From positions 1-64,000 of the forward strand of contig NZ_LGKG01000148.1 in the NCBI RefSeq assembly GCF_001294335.1: DNA of 64,000 nucleotides. Direction: 5' to 3'. This stretch comes from Streptomyces chattanoogensis. GTDB taxonomy: Bacteria; Actinomycetota; Actinomycetes; Streptomycetales; Streptomycetaceae. The notes under the pieces were generated by a model, which saw only the letters and a list, made by a program, of their open reading frames with translations, did no database searches and was not told the origin of the DNA. Below are positions 45,351-54,305 of this stretch, piece by piece. The translations under genes and the position numbers were made by a program. Numbering within the stretch: position 1 is the stretch's first letter; each line of letters starts with the position of its first letter.

Positions 45351-46188
45351 GCGGGCCGTCCGCGAGCAGTTCCGTCAGCCGGGCGGCGAAGGCCTCGGCG
45401 TCTTCCACGTAGCCCGTGTGCCCACCGGGCAACTCCGCCACCGGCAGGCCCAGTCGGGCGGCGAGCGCGGCACCCGTACGGCCGGGCATCTGCCGGGCCG
45501 CGTCGCGGCCGACCCCGACCAGCAGCCGGTCCGCCGCCTTGAGCAGCGCACCGGTATCGGGCTCGTACTCCGTGACCTCGGTCAGCTCGTGCTCCAGGAA
45601 GAACGGCTCATTGGCCGCCGTGCGCGTCATCAGCTCCCGTAGCGGAGGCGGGAGTTCGGACAGCGGCGGCATCTCCCATCCGGCCTCCGCCAGCCCAACA
45701 CCCACCAGGAACTGCCGCATCGCCACCTCGGCGCCCTGCCGCCGATGGGTGACCCGGACATCGGCGAACAGCCGCCGGTAGGCCGCCGCGTCCGGCAGCA
45801 GCCCGATCACCGGCGGTTCATGGGCGAGGACGCGACGCACCCGGTCCGGGTGCCGGGCGAGCAGGTCCAGCGCCACGACGGCGCCGGAGCTGCTGCCGTA
45901 GACCAGGGCGGGCCCGTCGGTCAGCTCGCCGAGCAGCCGGACGACATCGTCGCTGTGGTCGGCGACCCGCGGGGTGCCGCTGGGCGGATCGAGCGGGCTG
46001 CGGGAGTGGCCCCGGCGGTCCGGCGCCACCACGGTGAAGTGCTCCGCGAGCGGGTCCGCGATCTCGTGGAACACCCCGGCGTCACCTGCGCCGCCGTGTA
46101 TCAGGACAAGTACGGGCCCGCTGCCGCGCACCTCGTAGTGGAGCCGGGCGCCGGGCACTTCGAGGGTGCCGGTCCGGGGTGTCGTCAT
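45340..46188 (-). CDS. Alpha/beta-fold hydrolase
   Basis: The 282-residue protein has the oxyanion strand LVLIHGGAGDAG (27-38), the nucleophile elbow YGSSSGA with Ser100, an expected acid near residue 230 and His in ELPGGHTGYVED (near 263). It resembles epoxide-hydrolase or lactonase-like members, without lid features that would fix the substrate. ATG 46188 begins MTTPRTGTLEVPGARLHYEV. It overlaps the convergent LysR-like gene by 11 nt and is downstream of an MHS transporter on the same strand with a 144-nt gap containing CGCCGACAC repeats. Confidence 0.9.
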   Translation of the reverse strand: MTTPRTGTLEVPGARLHYEVRGSGPVLVLIHGGAGDAGVFHEIADPLAEHFTVVAPDRRGHSRSPLDPPSGTPRVADHSDDVVRLLGELTDGPALVYGSSSGAVVALDLLARHPDRVRRVLAHEPPVIGLLPDAAAYRRLFADVRVTHRRQGAEVAMRQFLVGVGLAEAGWEMPPLSELPPPLRELMTRTAANEPFFLEHELTEVTEYEPDTGALLKAADRLLVGVGRDAARQMPGRTGAALAARLGLPVAELPGGHTGYVEDAEAFAARLTELLADGPLTA

Positions 46189-46332
46189 GGTGAACCTCCG
46201 AGAGTCCGGGAAGAGGCCGGCCGGGGAAGCCGGGCGGCCGGGCAGCGGCCCGGTGCCACCCTCGCGTACACCGCCGACAGCCCGCCGACACCCCGCCGAC
46301 ACCCACCCGCCATGCCTCAACGAGCCGATGCC

Positions 46333-47658
46333 TCAGCCCAGCTCGCGCTCCCGGGTCTCCGGCAGCGCCAGTACGCACACCATCGAGACGACCGCCATGG
46401 CGCTGACGTACCAGCCCACCGACGACGAACCGAATTCCGACTGCAGCCGGGTGGCCACCAGCGGTGCCACCGCGCCGCCCAGGACACCGCCCAGGTTGTA
46501 CGCCAGCGACGCGCCCGAGTAGCGCACCGTCGTACCGAACAGCTCCGGCAGATACGCGCCCATCGGGCCGTACACCACGCCCATGCAGAACAGCGCGCCG
46601 CCGATGCCGAGCGCGACGAACACCGGCCGCTGGGTGTCCAGGAGCGGGAAGAGGGGCCACACCGCCGCGAGGGCGCAGCCGGTCAGGACCAGCTTGCGGC
46701 GGCCGGCGGCATCGGAGCGGGTGGCCGCCAGCCAGGTGCCGGCCGCAAGGAAGAGGCAGGCGACGAGGGAGAGGGCCAACATGGTGTTACGGGAGATGCC
46801 GAGGGTGGTGGTGGCGTAGGCGAGACAGTAGGTCGTGGCGGTGTAGAAGAGGCCGTACGCGACGATCATGCCGCCCGCGCCCAGTAGCAGTTCGCGCGGA
46901 TGGCGCCGGAAGACCTCGAGAGCCGGGACCTTGGCGGCCTCCTGGGCGTCCATCACCTTGGCGAACACCGGCGTCTCGCTGATCTTCAGCCGTACGAACA
47001 GCCCGACCCCGACCAGCAGGAAAGACAGCAGGAACGGCACCCGCCAGCCCCAGGAGCGGAACGCCGCGTCGTCCAGCACGGCGGACAGCAGCCAGAACAC
47101 CCCGGTCGCCGCGAAGAAACCCACGGACGGCCCGAGTTGGGGGAAGGCGGCATACAGGCCACGGCGCCGCTTCGGGGCGTGTTCGACGGCCAGCAGCGCG
47201 GCCCCGCCCCACTCCCCGCCCAGGCCGATGCCCTGCAGAAAGCGCAGCGCGATGAGCAGCAGCGGCGCCCAGACGCCCAGCGTGCCGTAGCCGGGGAGCA
47301 GCCCGACGAAGGCCGTGGACAGGCCCATCAGCAGCAGCGAGGCGACCAGTACGGACTTGCGGCCCACCCGGTCCCCGAAGTGCCCGAAGACCACCGACCC
47401 GAGCGGGCGCGCGGCGAACGCCACCGCGTAGGTGGAGAAGGACGCGAGGGTGGCGTTGACCGGGTCGAGGGTCGGGAAGAACGCCTGGTTGAGAACGAGG
47501 GCCGCGGCCGTCCCGTAGATGTAGAAGTCGTAGAACTCGATGGCCGTCCCGATGAACGAGGCCACCGCCACCCGGCGCAGGCTCTCGCCGCCGCCCTGGT
47601 CCGGTGTGCTCGCCGCCGTGTCCGGCGCAATGCTGTCTGATCTCGCGTCACTCTGCAC
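46333..47658 (-). CDS. MFS transporter, metabolite:H+ symporter (MHS) family
   Basis: The 441-residue protein has 12 hydrophobic segments. FIGTAIEFYDFYIYGTAAAL at the first helix, FGHFGDRVGRKSVL (motif A), RFLQGIGLGGEWGGAALLAV and HAPKRRRGLYAAFPQLGPSV are diagnostic of MHS proteins such as the shikimate, alpha-ketoglutarate and proline/betaine symporters. It should import an organic acid or osmolyte with protons. The GTG at 47658 has AAGAGAG at 8 nt; a GTG three codons earlier (47667) is the alternative. Substrate not assigned. Confidence 0.93.
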   Translation of the reverse strand: MQSDARSDSIAPDTAASTPDQGGGESLRRVAVASFIGTAIEFYDFYIYGTAAALVLNQAFFPTLDPVNATLASFSTYAVAFAARPLGSVVFGHFGDRVGRKSVLVASLLLMGLSTAFVGLLPGYGTLGVWAPLLLIALRFLQGIGLGGEWGGAALLAVEHAPKRRRGLYAAFPQLGPSVGFFAATGVFWLLSAVLDDAAFRSWGWRVPFLLSFLLVGVGLFVRLKISETPVFAKVMDAQEAAKVPALEVFRRHPRELLLGAGGMIVAYGLFYTATTYCLAYATTTLGISRNTMLALSLVACLFLAAGTWLAATRSDAAGRRKLVLTGCALAAVWPLFPLLDTQRPVFVALGIGGALFCMGVVYGPMGAYLPELFGTTVRYSGASLAYNLGGVLGGAVAPLVATRLQSEFGSSSVGWYVSAMAVVSMVCVLALPETRERELG

Positions 47659-47769
47659 GGGCCGCACTCTCTTGGTAGGTGTACGGAGCAGTCAAGAGGC
47701 GAACCGGCCCGTCCCGGCTGGTGAGATCCCGGGAGGCACAGGTGCCGCGACGGTAGGGGAAACCCGACC

Positions 47770-50178
47770 ATGAACCCTCGACTCAGCCGTCATGACCTGC
47801 GCCCGTCCCGCGACTGCAATAGCAGGGTGAGTATTTCTCGTTCCGTCCGGTGTGCCGGATGGGCGGCCGCCGCAGCGTGGGCCGCGATATTTCCGCTGTT
47901 CTCTTCCCTGGAAACCCATCGGCTGTGGGGGACGGGCGCCGCAATCGGCTATGTCTGTGCGGCGGTTGCCGTCGTCTGCCTGCCCCGCGGGAGCGCCCGG
48001 ACGGCGGCGGCACCCGCGGCGATCGCTCTCGTGGGTGCCGTCGTCCTTCCCCTGCTGTACCTCGTGCTGACCGGGCAGGGGCAGAGCGAGGTCCATGTGA
48101 TCGAGCGTTCCGGGGCGTTGCTGCTGGAGCGGGGTACCCCGTATCTGGCGCATCCTCAGAACGTCGGGGACTACACGCCGTATCTGCCGGGCATGGCGCT
48201 GTTCGGGATTCCCCGGGCGGTGCTGGGCGGCAGCCCGCTGGGCGATGCCCGGCTCTGGTGCGCGGCGGCGTTCTTCGGGTGCCTGTGGGCGGGCAGAAGG
48301 GTGCTGGGCCGCGGCCGTAGTCCCTACGGAACGGCCATGGCGGTCCTGACCGCCTCGCCCGTCGTGGCCCTGCCGCTGTGCGTGAGCGGGGTGGACCTTC
48401 CGCTGACCGGACTGTGCTGTCTGGCGCTCGCGCTGGCCGCACGGGGGCGCCCGCTGCCGGCGGGGGCCGCGCTGGCGCTCGCCTGCTCCCTCAAGTGGAC
48501 GGCGTGGCCCGCGATTCCGGTCGCGGCGGCGCTGCTGGCCTGCTGTTGCGGAGGGCGGGCGGCACTGAGGTGCGCGGGCGCCGCGGCGGCGGGCGCGGCG
48601 GCGCTGATCCTGCCGTGCGCCCTGCGCTCACCGCAGGCCGTCGTCCAGCAGGTCCTGGCCTTTCCCACCGGACGTGCCGAGGTGGCGACCCCGGCCCGCA
48701 GCCCCTTCCCGGGCCAACTCCTCGCGAACTGTGTGCCCGGCGGCTGGTATCTCGCGGTGGGGCTGCTGGTGTGCGGTGCGCTCGCGGTCGCCGGGTCGCT
48801 GCTGCGGCGTCCCCCGGCCGATGCGGTGGCCGCCGCCGACCGGCTCGCGCTCGGCCTGTGCCTGGCCTTCGTGCTGGCGCCCGCCGGACGGTTCGGCTAT
48901 CTCGCGCTGCCCATCGTGCTGGCGGTGTGGACGCGGGCGGCAACCGCCGTCCGGCCCGCCCGCCCGGCCGGACCCACCGGGGGTGCCACGGGCAGGACCC
49001 TGGTCATCACCAACGACTTCCCGCCCCGCCAAGGCGGCATCGAGACCTTTGTGCACGCCATGGCCACCCGCCTCCCGGCCGACCGCGTCGTCGTCTACAC
49101 CTCGAGCGAACCGGGCGCCGCCGCATACGACGCCACCCTGCCGTTCCCCGTGGTCCGCGACCCCCGTCGCATGCTGCTGCCGACCCGCCGCGTCACCCGG
49201 GAGGCGATCGGCATCGCCCGCGCGCACGGCTGCGACCGGGTCTGGTTCGGGGCCGCGGCCCCGCTCGCCTTCATGGCGCCCGCACTGCGGCGCAGCGGGA
49301 TACGGCGGATGGTGGCCACCACGCACGGCCACGAGATCTGGTGGGCGCGCATCCCGGGGGCGCGGAGCGTCCTGCGGCGCATCGGCGACAGCGTGGACGT
49401 CGTGACCTGTCTGGGCCGCTACACCCGCGAACGCATCGCCCCGGCCCTGGGCCCGCACGCGACGCTCAGCCGGCTGGTGCCGGGGGTCGATCCCGGCGCG
49501 TTCCGGCCCGGAGCGGCCGCCCGCAACGGGGGCAAGACCATCCTCTGCGTCTCGCGGCTGGTCCCCCGAAAGGGCCAGGACACCCTCATCCGCGCGCTGC
49601 CGCTGGTCCGACAGGCCGTACCCGACGCGGTGTTGGTGCTGGTGGGACAGGGGCCGGACGAACGGCGGCTGCGCCGGCTCGCCCGCCGGCACGCCCCGGG
49701 GTCCGTGGTCTTCGCCGGCGGCATGGACCACGCGCGGACCGCGCAGTACTACGCCGCCGCCGATGTCTTCGCCATGCCGTGCCGTACGCGGAAGGGCGGC
49801 CTCGAGGCGGAGGGCCTGGGCATCGTCTACCTGGAAGCGGCGGCGTGCGGACTGCCGGTGATCGCCGGGAACTCCGGCGGCGCACCCGATGCCGTACGCG
49901 ACGGGGAGACGGGGCTGGTGACCGACGGGCGCCGGGTCGCGCAGGTCGCGGAGGCGCTGGTCCGGATGCTGCGGTCGCCGGAGCGGGCGGCCGCGATGGG
50001 GGAGGCCGGCCGGCACTGGGTGGCCGAGCGGTGGACCTGGGAGGCCTCCGCCCGCCACCTGGAGCGGCTGCTCACCACGGAGTCGGGCCGCCGGCTCAGC
50101 CCGGCCGGCTCCGCAGATGGGCCAGGACGGCAAGGACCCGCCGGTTTCCCTCCGTCGGATCGAGGTCGAGCTTCATGA
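47770..50178 (+). CDS. Fusion of a multi-pass glycosyltransferase-like membrane domain with a PimB-like GT4 glycosyltransferase
   Basis: The 802-residue protein has two parts. Residues 1-400 are strongly hydrophobic with about ten membrane segments and the loop HVIERSGALLLERGTPYLAH, resembling GT87-type polyprenyl-phosphate-dependent mannosyltransferases. Residues 407-780 are a soluble GT-B domain: RTLVITNDFPPRQGGIETF and ATTHGHEIWWARIPG match PimB-type mannosyltransferases, CVSRLVPRKGQDTLIRALP marks the donor half, and EAEGLGIVYLEAAACGLPV carries the EX7E motif. The two activities are usually separate proteins. The product is probably a mannosylated lipid or lipoglycan made at the membrane. 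The 3' end overlaps a convergent response-regulator gene by 83 nt. Confidence 0.85.
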   Translation: MNPRLSRHDLRPSRDCNSRVSISRSVRCAGWAAAAAWAAIFPLFSSLETHRLWGTGAAIGYVCAAVAVVCLPRGSARTAAAPAAIALVGAVVLPLLYLVLTGQGQSEVHVIERSGALLLERGTPYLAHPQNVGDYTPYLPGMALFGIPRAVLGGSPLGDARLWCAAAFFGCLWAGRRVLGRGRSPYGTAMAVLTASPVVALPLCVSGVDLPLTGLCCLALALAARGRPLPAGAALALACSLKWTAWPAIPVAAALLACCCGGRAALRCAGAAAAGAAALILPCALRSPQAVVQQVLAFPTGRAEVATPARSPFPGQLLANCVPGGWYLAVGLLVCGALAVAGSLLRRPPADAVAAADRLALGLCLAFVLAPAGRFGYLALPIVLAVWTRAATAVRPARPAGPTGGATGRTLVITNDFPPRQGGIETFVHAMATRLPADRVVVYTSSEPGAAAYDATLPFPVVRDPRRMLLPTRRVTREAIGIARAHGCDRVWFGAAAPLAFMAPALRRSGIRRMVATTHGHEIWWARIPGARSVLRRIGDSVDVVTCLGRYTRERIAPALGPHATLSRLVPGVDPGAFRPGAAARNGGKTILCVSRLVPRKGQDTLIRALPLVRQAVPDAVLVLVGQGPDERRLRRLARRHAPGSVVFAGGMDHARTAQYYAAADVFAMPCRTRKGGLEAEGLGIVYLEAAACGLPVIAGNSGGAPDAVRDGETGLVTDGRRVAQVAEALVRMLRSPERAAAMGEAGRHWVAERWTWEASARHLERLLTTESGRRLSPAGSADGPGRQGPAGFPPSDRGRAS

Positions 50179-50755
50179 AGATGTTCCCGGAGTGCTTGAC
50201 CACGGACGCCTCCGTGACGGTCAGCCGCTGCGCGATGGCCTGGTTGTTGAGTCCCTCCGCCATCAGTGCCAGGACCTCGCGTTCACGGGGCGTCAGACGG
50301 CTCAGCGGCCGGTCCTCGGTCTGCTGGGCCAGCAGGACGCGGACCACCTCGGGGTCGATCACGGTCCGGCCGTCCGCCACCCGCCGCAGCGCGTCAAGGA
50401 ATTCGGCCACCTCGCCGACCCGGTCCTTGAGCAGATAGCCCAGGCCGCCGGTCCCGGCCCCGCCGCCGAGCAGCTGGGTGGCGTAGGCGGTGGCCACGTA
50501 CTGGGACAGCACCAGCACCGGCAGCCGGACGTGCCGGGCCCGCAGGGCGAGCGCCGCCCGGAGGCCCTCGTCGCGGTGGTCGGGCGGCATCCGCACGTCG
50601 GTGATCACGACGTCGGGGAGGTCGGCGTCCACCGCGCGCGCCAGCTCCCCGGCATCGCCGACCGCGGCGGTCACCGTGTGGCCGCTGCGGGTCAGCAGCT
50701 CGACGAGCCCGGCCCGCAGCAGTACGGAGTCCTCGGCCAGGACTATGCGGAGCAC
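50096..50755 (-). CDS. NarL/LuxR-type response regulator
   Basis: The 219-residue protein has a receiver domain with acidic Glu8-Asp9, phospho-acceptor Asp53 in VVITDVRMPPDH and Lys in YLLKDR, then a LuxR helix-turn-helix (LTPREREVLALMAEGLNNQA, then IAQRLTVTEASVVKHSGNIF). The GTG start at 50755 lies within the end of the sensor kinase gene (13-nt overlap), so the pair is coupled. Its 3' end overlaps the convergent glycosyltransferase gene by 83 nt. Target genes are unknown. Confidence 0.93.
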   Translation of the reverse strand: MLRIVLAEDSVLLRAGLVELLTRSGHTVTAAVGDAGELARAVDADLPDVVITDVRMPPDHRDEGLRAALALRARHVRLPVLVLSQYVATAYATQLLGGGAGTGGLGYLLKDRVGEVAEFLDALRRVADGRTVIDPEVVRVLLAQQTEDRPLSRLTPREREVLALMAEGLNNQAIAQRLTVTEASVVKHSGNIFMKLDLDPTEGNRRVLAVLAHLRSRPG

Positions 50756-52035
50756 GGCACCTCCGCGCGCAGCTGGGTGGGACCGCCCACCGGACTGGAC
50801 ACCACGAGCCTGCCTCCCAGAATCGCCATCCGATCGGCCAGTCCCTGCAGGCCGGTGCCCGCGGCGGGGTCCGCGCCGCCCTTCCCGTTGTCGGTGATCA
50901 GCAGGCGCAGCGCGCCGTGCCGGAGCCGGCCGACGACCGTGACCGCGCCGGCGCCGCTGTGCTTGGCGGCGTTGGCCAGCGCCTCGGTCACGGTGAAGTA
51001 GGCGACGGTCTCCACCGCTTCGGGCAGCCGGTGCGGCAGCGCGATGTCCACGGTGACCGGGACCGGATGGCGCAGCGCCACCTCCGCGACGGCATCGGCC
51101 AGACCATGGTCCGTCAGCACCTGGGGGTGGATACCGCGGACGAGGTCGCGCAGCTGGGTCAGGGCGGCCCGCACCTCGCCGCGGGCGCGGGAGACCAGCT
51201 CCGTGGTGGGGGAGCCGGCCGCGCGCAGCTCCGTCTCGGCCAGGCCCAGGGTCATGTTGAGGGCGACCAGCTGCTGCTGCGCGCCGTCGTGCAGATCGCG
51301 TTCGATGCGGCGGCGTTCGGCCTCGAAGGCATCGGCCAGCCGGGCGCGGGAGCGGGTGAGTTCGATGACCCGTTCGCTCGGTTCGTCGTCCCGCGGCGCC
51401 AGCAGGAACTGAACGGTTCTGGCCTGGAGTCCGGCCAGCAGACCGGCCGCGTAGGCGCCCAGGACGAGTCCGGGGATTCCCGCGGCCGGGCCGGGCAGGG
51501 CGTCCAGGGGGCCGGTGACCGGCTGCCCGGGAATGATCATCACCGTCTCGGGGGCCAGGGCCCAGGCGACCACGGGGGAGACGGTCAGCAGTGCGCTGAC
51601 GGACACCACGGCCATGACGCCGGCACCGGCGAGGGTGAAGACGGTCCCGAACAGCACGGTGTAGCCGAGTTCGCGCCAAGTGGCCCGCTCCCGCAGGCGG
51701 TTCCCCAGCCGGGAGACCACCGGTCCCCGTCCGGTGACGGAACCGTGCGGGCCGGCCGGCCGCACCGGCTCGATCAGCCGCAGACGACGCCGTTCCAGGG
51801 CACCGACGGCGCTGCCGAACAGGGGAGTGGCCGCAAGGATCACCAGCCCCACGCCGACGGCCGAGAGCGCGATACCGGCCAGCACCAGGAGCACCAGGGC
51901 GATCAGCGCAGCGTAGCCGAGCACCGTGCCGCTCAGCAGATAGGCCCAGCACCGCCAGGGCCACCCCGAGACGAGATAGCGCGCGGGGCGGTGCCTCAGC
52001 GCCTGCCATACGGCGACGGCCCGCTGATCCACCAC
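50743..52035 (-). CDS. NarL-type sensor histidine kinase
   Basis: The 430-residue membrane kinase has four or more hydrophobic segments in residues 20-210 (a putative sensor domain without a large extracellular loop), a HisKA_3 dimerisation element with His249 in RRRIERDLHDGAQQQ and an HATPase_c domain with EALANAAKHSGA (N box) and DNGKGGADPAAGTGLQGLAD (G boxes). Small extracellular loops suggest it senses the membrane state. The first of two consecutive GTG codons (52035) is behind GGGGGACGG. It overlaps the response regulator gene. Confidence 0.92.
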   Translation of the reverse strand: MVDQRAVAVWQALRHRPARYLVSGWPWRCWAYLLSGTVLGYAALIALVLLVLAGIALSAVGVGLVILAATPLFGSAVGALERRRLRLIEPVRPAGPHGSVTGRGPVVSRLGNRLRERATWRELGYTVLFGTVFTLAGAGVMAVVSVSALLTVSPVVAWALAPETVMIIPGQPVTGPLDALPGPAAGIPGLVLGAYAAGLLAGLQARTVQFLLAPRDDEPSERVIELTRSRARLADAFEAERRRIERDLHDGAQQQLVALNMTLGLAETELRAAGSPTTELVSRARGEVRAALTQLRDLVRGIHPQVLTDHGLADAVAEVALRHPVPVTVDIALPHRLPEAVETVAYFTVTEALANAAKHSGAGAVTVVGRLRHGALRLLITDNGKGGADPAAGTGLQGLADRMAILGGRLVVSSPVGGPTQLRAEVPCSA

Positions 52036-52057
52036 CCGTCCCCCGCCCCCGAACCGC

Positions 52058-53311
52058 CTACGTGTACTGCAGATACCTCCGCCGCATCCTACGGAAGCCC
52101 CGCAGCCCGTCCTGCCAGGAGGCCGCCACCTCGTCGGTCCCGGCACCCGCGTCGATCATCGTGCGTACCGCCGACGATCCGGTCAGCCGGTCGATGCCGT
52201 GGTCCGGCCGCCAGGCGAAGCCGCCCCAGACCCGCCTGGCCGTCACCAGCAGGCCGATGCCGGTCCGTACGGGGTCGAAGGCGTCCCGGTCGTGGACATG
52301 CAGCTGGACGCCGCCGATCGTCTTCCCCTGGAACTTGGAGAAGGTGGGGGTGAAGTAGGCCTCGCGGAAGTGCACGCCGGGCAGGTCCAGTCGGTTCGCG
52401 GCCGCGGCCCACCGGGCGTCGATGCCGTCGGCGCCGAGAAGCTCGAAGGGCCGGGTGGTGCCGCGTCCTTCGGAGAGGTTGGTGCCTTCGAAGAGGCAGG
52501 TGCCCGCGTAGACGAGGGCGGTGTCGGCGGTGGGCATGTTGGGGCTCGGCGGCACCCACGGCAGCCCCGTCGCGTCGAAGAAGTCGTCGCGCCGCCAGCC
52601 CGTCATCCGTACGGTCTCCAGCTCCGCCGGCCGCCCGGCGGCCTGCGGCACGAACTCGCCGTTGAACAGCAGCGCCAGCTCCGTCACCGTCATCCCGTGC
52701 GCCTGCGAGATCGGCTCGCGGCCCACGAAGGAGGCGTACTTCTTGTCCAGTACGGGCCCGGTCGCGGCCCGGCCGGTGACCGGATTGGGCCGGTCGAGGA
52801 CGACGAACCGCTTGCCGGCGAGCACGGCCGCGACCATGCAGTCGTAGAGCGTCCAGATGTAGGTGTAGAAGCGGGCGCCGACGTCCTGGATGTCGAAGAC
52901 GATCGTGTCCACGCCGGAGTCGGTGAAGACACCGGCGAGTTCCCGGCCGCTCTTGTTGTACGTGTCGTAGACCGGCAGCCCGGTGGCGGGATCGTCGTCA
53001 CGCCCCTCCGAGCCGCCCGCCTGGGCGGTGCCCCGGAAGCCGTGCTCGGGGCCGAAGACGGCGGTCAGGCGGACCCGTGGGTCGGCGTGCATCACGTCCA
53101 CGATGTGCCGGACGTCCTGGGTGACCCCGGTGGGGTTGGTGACGATGCCGACCCGCCGGCCGTCCAGGAGGCGGTAGCCGTCGGCGGAGAGGCGGTCGAA
53201 GCCGGTGCGTACCCGGCGGCCGCCGGGGGAGGCCGCGCGGGCCGGGCCCGCGGCGGTGGCCGCTCCGGTCGCCGCCAGTCCGCCCACCAGAACACGTCTC
53301 GACAGAGCCAT
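52058..53311 (-). CDS. Exported exo-beta-N-acetylmuramidase NamZ-like protein (DUF1343)
   Basis: The 417-residue protein belongs to DUF1343. Family marks include GRRVGIVTNPTGVTQD, TAVFGPEHGFRG (around 88-99), FDIQDVGARFYTYIWTLYDC and SPNMPTADTALVYAGTCLFE. Characterised members (NamZ) release terminal N-acetylmuramic acid from peptidoglycan fragments. The N-terminus LSRRVLVGGLAATGAATAAG has a twin-arginine look and an AxA cleavage region, so it is exported. ATG 53311 has GGAGG at 7 nt; a GTG two codons earlier is possible. Three 20-bp-spaced repeats lie in the promoter. Confidence 0.92.
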   Translation of the reverse strand: MALSRRVLVGGLAATGAATAAGPARAASPGGRRVRTGFDRLSADGYRLLDGRRVGIVTNPTGVTQDVRHIVDVMHADPRVRLTAVFGPEHGFRGTAQAGGSEGRDDDPATGLPVYDTYNKSGRELAGVFTDSGVDTIVFDIQDVGARFYTYIWTLYDCMVAAVLAGKRFVVLDRPNPVTGRAATGPVLDKKYASFVGREPISQAHGMTVTELALLFNGEFVPQAAGRPAELETVRMTGWRRDDFFDATGLPWVPPSPNMPTADTALVYAGTCLFEGTNLSEGRGTTRPFELLGADGIDARWAAAANRLDLPGVHFREAYFTPTFSKFQGKTIGGVQLHVHDRDAFDPVRTGIGLLVTARRVWGGFAWRPDHGIDRLTGSSAVRTMIDAGAGTDEVAASWQDGLRGFRRMRRRYLQYT

Positions 53312-53381
53312 GCGCACACCTCCGTGATCGGGATGGAGCCGATGGTTGGTTGTGACGTGGGCACGCTAACGCTCCCGGAGG

Positions 53382-53434
53382 CGTTACGGAACGCGCCGAG
53401 CCGTAACGGAACGCATTCCGCCGTGACGGAAACA
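53382..53434. promoter_or_regulatory. Three direct repeats CGTNACGGAAC at 20-bp spacing
   Basis: CGTTACGGAACGC (53382-53394), CGTAACGGAACGC (53402-53414) and CGTGACGGAAACA (53422-53434) start exactly 20 bp apart, two helical turns, so the same face of the DNA is presented three times. They lie between the divergent NamZ and SDR genes, 71 to 123 nt upstream of NamZ. This fits cooperative binding by an activator. Confidence 0.55.
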
Positions 53435-53450
53435 GGCTCTTCCGTTGCTA

Positions 53451-53470
53451 CATACCGACTGGTTAGTCTG
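53451..53470. promoter_or_regulatory. TetR-type operator before the SDR-ligase operon
   Basis: CATACCGACTGGTTAGTCTG is partly symmetric (6 of 10 pairs). Its left half is nearly identical to the reverse complement of the palindrome at 59023-59042 before the APH-ACAD operon. The TetR gene at 56032 lies between the two sites and is the likely ligand. Confidence 0.5.
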
Positions 53471-53531
53471 CGTGCGGAGGCACCCCGTCCGCGGGGGAGA
53501 GCCGAGTCAGCGCGACCGAGGGAGACGCACC

Positions 53532-54305
53532 GTGGCAGCCGTACGGGACAAGGCCGTTGTCGTGACCGGAGCGGGCGGGGGGATCGGCGCCGCGCTCGCC
53601 CGCCGGTTCGCCGCCGAGGGCGCCCGGGTCGTGGTCAACGACCTGGACGAGGCCAAGGCGCAGCGGACGGCCGAGGAGACCGGGGGCATCGCGGTCCCCG
53701 GCGACGCCTCCGCCGTCGTCCGGGCCGCCCGCGAGGCGCTCGGCGGCGCCATCGACATCTTCTGCGCCAACGCTGGGGTCGGCACCGGCGGCGGGCCCGA
53801 GGCGCCCGAGGACGCCTGGGAGCTGGCCTGGGACGTCAATGTGATGGCGCATGTCCGGGCCGCGCGCGAGCTGGTGCCCGAGTGGCTGGCCCGGGGCGAA
53901 GGCCGGTTCGTCTCCACCGTGTCCGCCGCGGGGCTGCTCAGCATGGTCGGCGCCGCGCCGTACAGCGTGACCAAGCACGGCGCGTACGCCTTCGCCGAGT
54001 GGCTGTCGCTGACGTACCGTCACCGCGGCATCGATGTGCACGCCATCTGCCCCCAGGGCGTACGCACCGACATGCTCACTGGCAGCGGAGCCGCCGGGGA
54101 CCTCGTCCTCGCGCCCACCGCCATCGCCCCCGAGGAGGTGGCCGACGCACTCTTCACGGCGATGGACAAGGGCCGCTTCCTGGTCCTGCCGCACCCCGAG
54201 GCCGGCGACTACTACATCGGGCGGGCCACCGACCCCGACCGCTGGCTGGCGAGCATGAACCATCTCCAGCAAAAGCTCGAAGAGCGCGAGGGGGACGTGC
54301 AGTGA
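53532..54305 (+). CDS. Short-chain dehydrogenase/reductase
   Basis: The 257-residue SDR has the cofactor loop VTGAGGGIG (11-19), NAG (80-82), and catalytic Ser131, Tyr144 and Lys148 (PYSVTKHG). Asp37 in VVNDLDE after the second strand indicates NAD preference. The GTG at 53532 follows GAGGGAG. Its stop overlaps the start of the AMP-ligase gene (GTGA), and a TetR gene follows, so the three form one operon. It probably oxidises a hydroxy or reduces a keto intermediate during catabolism of an acid activated by the ligase. Confidence 0.93.
   Translation: MAAVRDKAVVVTGAGGGIGAALARRFAAEGARVVVNDLDEAKAQRTAEETGGIAVPGDASAVVRAAREALGGAIDIFCANAGVGTGGGPEAPEDAWELAWDVNVMAHVRAARELVPEWLARGEGRFVSTVSAAGLLSMVGAAPYSVTKHGAYAFAEWLSLTYRHRGIDVHAICPQGVRTDMLTGSGAAGDLVLAPTAIAPEEVADALFTAMDKGRFLVLPHPEAGDYYIGRATDPDRWLASMNHLQQKLEEREGDVQ

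Noticed and set aside
52199..54301. In-frame N-terminal extension of the AMP-ligase by about 700 codons
   Set aside because: It runs antisense through NamZ and out of frame through the SDR. The GTG at 54302, overlapping the SDR stop, is the logical start.
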